A stretch of 64,000 nucleotides of DNA from Polytrichum commune. Taxonomy: Eukaryota; Streptophyta; Polytrichopsida; Polytrichales; Polytrichaceae. Location of the stretch: positions 16,554,001 to 16,618,000 of the forward strand of contig OX485806.1 of the NCBI GenBank assembly GCA_950295325.1. The letters are read 5' to 3'. The notes under the pieces were generated by a model, which saw only the letters and a program-made list of their open reading frames with translations, made no database searches and was not told the origin of the DNA. The translations under genes and the position numbers were made by a program. This document shows, piece by piece, positions 56,693 to 64,000 of the stretch (position 1 is its first letter; every line of letters starts with the position of its first letter).

Positions 56693-59600
56693 AGCTAGAC
56701 CTCCTTTGAGGACACTTGCTTTCCCACAGCACTTCTTCCATTTCTGTTGCGATCCGCAAGCGCAGCTTTCATTTCGACCTTGCTTGAGTTTCGTGCCCCC
56801 AGATCGGTCGACAAGAATGGTGGATGGAACTCCATTTTCTCTTGTACTCTCCAGAGGAACACTTGATTTCTTCATGGACACACTTTTCCCATTGCTATGG
56901 TTTCCATTGCTGGTGATTGGGCTGCTCAATCTGCCATTACCAATACTCATTGTGTCCACCACCTCTTTGACATTTGCAACGATTTCATTTGCAGATTTCC
57001 CAGCTGGACTGTTCCGTTCCGTTTCCTTCCAATGAACTTTGCCATTACTGTCACCAACACCATTAGAGTTTGCAATAGTACTGGAGTTTGAGGATTTGAC
57101 AGACCTAAGTCTTGGGCTTTTGTTCAAAAATCCCTGAGCAAATAATGGCTTTGGAGTTTGTGCCTTAGCCTTGACAGCTGCTGCAGCTGAAGAAAGCTCT
57201 TCCTGTGTGATTTCCTGTGAGCTTTTTTGAGGAGAGTTGACAACACCCAATTTTGCACCAGCAACAGACTCTTCAACAACTTCCTGCAAGCCTGAGGAGT
57301 TCAGCGAAGACTTCACACACAATGAACCTCTGCCAGTTGACACAGCTTCCTCCATATCTGAGGAATTCACCAAAGGCTTCACACTCAATGAACCTCTGCC
57401 ATTTGACACAGCTTCCTCCATATCTGAGGAATTCACCAAAGGCTTCACACTCAATGAACCTCTGCCATTTGACACAGCTTCCTCCATATCTGAGGAATTC
57501 ACCAAAGGCTTCACACTCAATGAACCTCTGCCATTTGACACAGCTTCCTCCATATCTGAGGAATCCTCCAAAGGCTTCACATTTGATGACACAGCTTCCT
57601 CAGTTCGTTTACTGAAAGCTCCCTCCATATCCAAGGAATTCACCAAAGGCTCTACACTTAATGCAGATTCACCAGTGGGTTCACTGTCCATGTCCAAGAA
57701 ATTTGGCGAAGGCTTTACAATTGATAAAGCTCCACCATCATGATCATTACAAGCTTCCTCCATGTCTGAGGAATTCGGCAAAGGCTTCACACGTGATGAA
57801 GTGCCACCATTGGGATCATTGTTGCGAGCTTCCTCCATGTCTGAAATTCTTGAAAACGCCTCCTTTACAGATGCAACAGCATCATCAGCAGGCTCCTCAT
57901 CGATACCTTCCTCCATGTCTGAGACGGATGCTTCAAAATTGTATTCATCTTCTTCACCAAAGAAGTATACTCCAGGCTGTGTAGAGATTGGCTTCACAAC
58001 CACATACGGAGTATCATCGTCCAATAGCACATCATCATATGCCTCCGTGAGATGAATTTGACCATTCTCAATGCCCTCTGTCAACGGCCCGGGAAGTTCT
58101 TCTATGAGTTTCCGGTTCTGATAGAACTCTGACACTGGAAATGATCCTCCTCCTGAGGTGGATTCAGCCAAGAAGGAATCCACACTAACTCTAGGAAACC
58201 TCAGTGACGACGACAAACTTTTCCCTCGTATGAAGTCATTGTCGTGTTGATCGATGCTTGTCGAACACATGGATTCCAACTCCAGGAGAGCTTTTGACGA
58301 AGGGGGAGAATGACTTCCACCATGATAGTTGTCACCTTGAGAGTCCAGTGGTACAGGTACTGACCTTGCAAAATCATCAGGTACCACCTCACAGGCTGTG
58401 TCTGATAACATTATATTATCTACACACTCACTTCCTTCATCAATCTCCATGGTTTCACAGTCTCCTGAACCCACAGGCCCCAACCTCTCAGGAACATTCT
58501 CTATGTGTTGGCGTTTGGCTCGAGCTGAGGGCTCATCTGTCCAGAGATCTGCTTCAGCGGATTGCTGCTGTCCATCGCTCTCTACAGTAGAAAGGTTGGG
58601 GACTGCCAGTTCTTGGCTGGGCACAGAAGAAAAAAATTTGGATGAAACTAGATCTACGTCACCATCAGACCATGCAGCTCGGGATGATGAAGTCCTCCAA
58701 GAATCAAGTACTGGAGACGAACAAGGGGAAGACCTACCGCCACCCTCCTCCAATGGGAACATGGGCAATTGGGCAATATCCAAAGGTCTTGGCAGTGGTA
58801 GAGACAGACAATCATCATGCATGCGTTTCGCTCCTCCCCTATCTGGGCCATCACTTGGTGAGTCCAGAAACAGGTCGTAATCCTCATCATTATTGCCAAG
58901 CAAGGATGATATGGAGCCTCCATTCTGAGAACTAAATGTACAACCAGGCAAGGCAGAGGTGCCACTGAGGGAGTTCAACAATTGTTCATAGGAATTGGAC
59001 TCCACTGACAGTTGGACTTCTTCAGACACATTAGAAGGCTCCATGTCAGTATCCTTAGTTGCAAAAGACCCCCCAACCTTGTAATGTGCTGCATCGGAGC
59101 TATAATCTGGCCTCTGGGGTTGATCTGCCATGTGAACAAAGTGGACTTAGATAGTCTTCTGAGGTCATATGATTCATACTAGAACTCTACGAGGTTATCT
59201 TCATAGGGGGAGATTGCAGTCAGATTCATTAGATCCAGTGAATGAACATTCCAAGAAAGAGATGAGCCAAGAACATAAAAAACCATCTACAAGTTAATCC
59301 TAGTAAGAACACAAGTGGCCAACTCTGAGTTCTGGACCAAAAATCACCATGCACTTTGTACAAACACACCCAAAAACCTAAGTATCCAGAGACAAGCCTT
59401 ACCTTGGTCAATGACTCTGTTCCCCACTCCATTAGCCTCCACAGCCACTAATTCCATATTAGTGGAATGATCTCTGCAAAGGTCAGTAGGTGCAGGTATA
59501 GCTCCTGATTTGGGCAAAATAATTGAGCTCCGTTGAGATTCAAGACTAGATAAGCGGTTCAAATTGCTAAGAGTTGCAATTGCAGCTGACGGCAAAGCAT

Positions 59601-62600
59601 CGGGCTGTTCCTCTGTTAAAGGCGCATTCCGTGCCACTGACCTGCCACACATAGGAAACTAGAGCCATTAGAAAACTTACTACTCTCTGGAACTTTCCTG
59701 CTGTACCATAAATTCATTAAAGCCCATGTAAATGTTATAGGACATTAGGAAAAAAAAAGTAACTAAAAGCAAAATACCACCACCTTGGAATACCAGGTAA
59801 TATGAAAGCTCTATATGTCAGCAAGAGCCCAGTGGAAGAAAACACTACAAGACTAAATATCACACCAACAACTTTGCAGTAACACAAGCAAGGAGATATG
59901 CTAGTGAACAAACGGTCCAAGAACAAGGTCACTTGCTCAAATCCAACCCTGATTCACATGACTACCCAAAGTCAAAAATGACAGAGATAGCACATATACC
60001 TGCTGTAGAAAAGCATGTAAGCTCTTTGCGCCATAACCTTGTCCAACTCTACTTCATTGACCTACATGAGCATATCAAGTGGTGAGTTCTTGTAGGTGTG
60101 AAGCAATGAAAAAAACTGACTCAATCCTCACAGTCCATTTGTGTTGTATCTCCAGAACACAGGTAAACTCATTGAAATTGCAGTAGGTCTGACAATTATT
60201 GCCCTGTCCTTACAGAACACAACGTTTGACTTATAAACTAAGGGATAGGGCAGTTTTCATTCTATCAAACTTCCCAAGTGGTCCGGCCTTATAGGATATC
60301 CATTTCAGCACTCTATGTCATTGATCCCAAAATCTTGAGGCTACTTTTACTGAAGATAAAAATTCTTGGCAATCATCTTCTCACTTGATGATAATTATGC
60401 ATCGTCTACCTTGTTGTCATCGATTTTGTACCACACTCCATTTGAGTCCTTGACGTAGCAGATATAATGCCCAAAGAAGGATGCATTAAGCAAGTCGACA
60501 TGGACAACCACAGCATACAGCTTGTACAGAGGTGGTTTATCACCCTTGCCACTCATGTATGGAGACATGTCCAGAACTTCAGGGTAAGTGACCCGTTTGT
60601 TCAGCTTCCCAAACTTCCCACTCTGTACCCCAAAAAAAACAAGCAAGCTTAAAACATATCAACTACGACGAGCAGATTACTCATACAATTTCTCTCCATG
60701 AGAACACTACAGCATCTACACATCTGCGTAAGATAGCCACTCTGTCACTCAGATACACAACACTGATGCAAAATTGGTTACTTTAGAGTAGTTGCACAAC
60801 TTACTTGGTTGGTAACAAGTTTCTCAACTAAAGAAGTTTAGAAAGGGTGGTGAAATATCCACACTCATCATTGAAAAGGAATAAAACCCCCCTCTTTTGG
60901 AAAACATACAGTCCATAAAATAATGCATCACCAATATTAAGTAATGAGACCAACAGCACCAAAAACATTACATTGCCATGGTCTTTGTTTAACTGCTGCA
61001 ATTAGCTTAAGGCGTTCCAGGGATGAGATAAGACAATTTACAACTAAATGTTTCAGAAAATCAATAATAGAAACATAAAAAGTTCAGGTCCACTTAGAAG
61101 ATGCACAATAATATATGGTTTGAGTTCATCAGATCATTTTGGATATTCAAAGTGCTCAAAAGGATTATCTGTTTAGCATCAAACAGAATAGCAGAGACCT
61201 GAAAACGTTTTAGAGCAATGGTCAGAATGTTTGGCGCTTCATGCACAGTAAGTCGTTTCCGCGCTCTTACATATGCATTACACCTGCAAATAAATACCAG
61301 GGTCTGAGAATCCCATCCATTCTATTGGAAAGCAACTCTATGATGATCAAGGACCAACAAAAACACAAGTGACTGTCGACCATGAACTCTGAGGAAAGTC
61401 ACTAGCATAGTAACCTTTAACCACCTCTCAAATAAACAAGGACTCTACACACAGAAAATGAGACAGGAACCTCTAAAATACACAATACTAGCAAAGCATA
61501 TGCATTTAACCTAGAACCACTTCAAATGAGATATTTATACAATTTGCAAAAGGGTTGTAAAAAAAACCCCCCAACTGAAACAAGGAGATGGTAGGTTGTA
61601 CACACCGATCACACTTATATTTATTTTCTCCATCCAACATTTCAGTGGTTGTGAATTGAGAAATTGCATCTTCTAATGATTCAACAACGCCATGAATCTC
61701 TACAGCAAGATCCATCATACTCTCATAACGGTTTGATTCATGTTGGCACTGCATGCATTTAACCTGCAATTCGAGGGCACCAGAGCACCTTCAGCACTAA
61801 ATGTCCAACGTTAACACTCCATACTCACACTCCTTTGCTAGAGCCATATGGTAAAGTACAAAGCTGACCTTAGTGATAGTGCTTACAAGTTACTAAAATA
61901 GAATGACAAGAAATATTTCACATATATGCAATGCTAAAGAAAAAATCTAAAAACCAGGACAAACCAAGCACAACGTTCTCACCGCAATCTTCAAGTAAAC
62001 AAATCTGTTACATCCTCATAATACAACTCCCATGGAAAGTTGAGAGGAACCTTTACAGAGAGCAACATAGACTATCTGTACCTGAGACTGCAAATAGCCT
62101 CCAAATATATGATGAATAAGGGTGGTCTCTTTAGTTGGAGTATCAAAGGCTTTCTCTCCCCCAACTTCATCCAGGCAAATAGATTGCATTGAATCGATGG
62201 CAAACCTGAAAATTTGGTACATCACTTCATTTTCAAAATCGTACTTAGGTGCAAGACAGAGACGCTAAAGAGCTTTCAAAGACAAGACTTTACCATACAA
62301 AATAATGTAATTTGAGAGAGCATGTACAAGTATGCATGTGAAGAAATCAGACATGAGGCTTTTCAAAGTTATCCTGTGATCCAAGTAAAACATTGTCCAC
62401 CAAAGTAATTAGCATACCTCATAAACTCATGGGCATCTTCTTGCCTGCCATATCCAAGATGATTCCCAATATTTCGTATACGCGAGAGAATGCGAATTGG
62501 TGAAAACGGACTACAACTCTGTCTAACTTTCCACAAATGACTTTGAAGCTCACACATGAAACACCAGTCATCTCTCTTACCTGTTGCAAAACAAACTGGA

Positions 62601-63895
62601 GTTAGAAAAAGCCGGAACAAGGGAAAGTACAGACAAAGAAATTCACAATACCTCTCAACAATTACAGATGCACTAACCCGGAACATCTTTAGCACCCAAA
62701 CACTATAATCAAAGTGAGGACATGACGAGTAAAACCAAATATTACAAAATAAAATTTCTCCAATCGAAATGTTTTGTTGAGAAAGACTTACAATCTTCAC
62801 TGTGACCACCTTCCAGCAGATATGCAGCAACAGGCCGTGTATACGTGAGGCACTGAAGAACCACATTTGCAAAACAGCTGCACAAGAAGTCCAACAAAAG
62901 CGGAGGAGTCAAACCAATGCTCAGGAAGAGGGAGAGTACTCCCAAAACCCGTGAGAATTTCTCTTCAGAATTCAGATGTACATTGCCAACATATGACATG
63001 TAGAAAGAGAATGCCTTAACCAAGAAACATAAAACATATACCTGTTTCCGCAATTGATCAAACCACAGGGCAAGCCCAGAACATCCCAATTGAACAGCTT
63101 AATAAAGTAGTCATAAGGAAATAGAAGCTGTTTCAAGAATCAAACAACCACAGCAAAGAATTAAGAGGTGAAAACATACAAAACTACAATTAAATATGTG
63201 GGTAGTCTAAATAACCAATAAGAATTACATGATGCTAGAACTTTTGGTTGATGAGGTGACTTCTTGTTGATGAGGATGAGTTAGATGGCTTATTTAAAAT
63301 ATGGCTTTGTAAAGATATCATTCACAATAACACACATCCTCAGTCACGTACATTTCACACAACTCTAAATGTTATCCACAATAATTACACATTTTAGTTT
63401 GAAGGGTCAGATTGGTTGACAAACTCTTTAAGGACCAAAACATTCCTAACAATTGTGGCAACCCTCCACTTCTACACATGCAAGAAATTCAGTGATATCT
63501 AACCAATGAGTTCAGTTAACCACCATCCAGCAATGACATAGTTACTGGCAAATTAATCACCTTCACATAACTGTACACATTCAAATCTTACTCTTCTTAT
63601 GAATGAACTCACCTTTTTTGGTCTTGCCAGGCTTCCATCTGAGGTTACATGATTACTTTGAGGCTTGGGTGACTGCTTTGACACTAGATTATCTTCGGAC
63701 AGGTTGTCTGTACCATCACTGCTGGATGCTCCTGAACTTGATCTATCTAGCAACTTTGCACCGTTAACAATTTTTGACTTCTCAGGAAGCTGGCCATTAC
63801 ACATGATTGCAATATCACTGACTGTTGCAGGTTCAGGTGCACGACATTCATTCTTGTGACCCTCTTTCCAATGCCTTGCTTGACATTCTGAAGAG
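56672..63895 (-). CDS. MYND-type ubiquitin-specific protease, 5' end outside window
   Basis: Eleven exons rebuilt in phase: 63895-63613, 63127-63042, 62877-62792, 62580-62418, 62205-62082, 61763-61606, 61283-61199, 60622-60410, 60061-60000, 59641-59403 and 59124-56672. They encode about 1316 residues; one or more N-terminal exons are missing. Residues 1-18 are the second half of a MYND zinc finger ([14 protein letters not shown]). The USP domain has the Cys box [18 protein letters not shown] (catalytic Cys near 124), two CxxC zinc pairs (VKCMQC, YKCDRC) and the His box [20 protein letters not shown] (His near 380). MYND plus USP is the plant UBP15-19 group, which removes ubiquitin from proteins in cytosol or nucleus. 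The last exon encodes 816 residues of low-complexity sequence, with ten DMEE-type repeats and a terminal SEC-C motif, [13 protein letters not shown]. It joins the protease through a split Asp codon, so it is part of this gene. Confidence 0.9.
57292..57620 (-). repeat. 66-bp in-frame tandem repeats in the protease last exon
   Basis: 'ctgaggaatt' or 'ctgaggaatc' starts at 57358, 57424, 57490 and 57556, a strict 66-bp period. Units encode 22 residues of the type [20 protein letters not shown]; three are nearly identical in DNA. Older, decayed units ([36 protein letters not shown]) extend the series to about 57920. Confidence 0.95.
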
Positions 63896-64000
63896 CTGCA
63901 CATTAGATAAGACACAAAACCCTGTCAGGTTGACTAAATGCACCAAGAATTGTTTGCACTAATTCATTTCCTGTGAATTCAAGGTTGTTAATAAAACATG

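Noticed and set aside
57237-57743. Plus-strand frame of 168 codons with a repeated [14 protein letters not shown] pattern
   Set aside because: It is the antisense of the 66-bp coding repeats of the protease exon; any frame across in-frame repeats stays open.

Overview
This window is nuclear DNA of a land plant. The signs are spliceosomal introns of about 80 bp to 1.7 kb, plant-type U6 snRNA genes, a phytocyanin, and two proteins that look plastid-targeted (a CGFS glutaredoxin and the pyruvate dehydrogenase E1 beta subunit). The genus cannot be read from the sequence. The divergence of the proteins from flowering-plant versions I know makes a seedless plant my guess, with low confidence. A run of exactly 200 N at 3979-4178 is an assembly gap.

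Layout. 1-17.4 kb is gene-free, repeat-rich DNA: a 1.1-kb tandem duplication, MITE-like ends, a copy-rich ACCGGTT repeat, three tandem 310-bp elements, a SINE-like unit and microsatellites. 17.4-20.3 kb holds a plus-strand gene for a 278-residue plant protein of unknown function, preceded by a 228-bp tandem repeat. 21.6-26.9 kb is a small U6 snRNA neighbourhood: two intact-looking genes in opposite orientation and three fragments, on either side of a two-exon phytocyanin gene. 27.9-33.6 kb is a minus-strand histone methyltransferase gene of the ASHR3 type. Its predicted N-terminus is an F-box, giving F-box, PHD, AWS, SET and post-SET. 33.9-40.5 kb is intergenic, with one MITE nested in another. 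40.6-43.4 kb is the glutaredoxin gene and 46.4-48.9 kb the PDH E1 beta gene, both minus strand. 50.7-52.6 kb is a decayed LINE with an endonuclease but no visible reverse transcriptase. 56.7-63.9 kb is a minus-strand MYND-type ubiquitin-specific protease, cut at its 5' end by the window edge. It has a long repeat-bearing last exon that ends in a SEC-C zinc motif.

The genes do not form a pathway. The two plastid proteins share a compartment (Fe-S cluster or redox handling, and acetyl-CoA supply). The methyltransferase and the deubiquitinase are regulatory proteins. I rebuilt exon models by hand from homology, splice sites and phase; every internal junction kept the frame. The most interesting observations are the F-box/SET gene, the U6 cluster, a perfect 24-bp foldback at 26.5 kb, a 200-bp duplication that copies the end of the SET exon, and the SEC-C tail on the protease.
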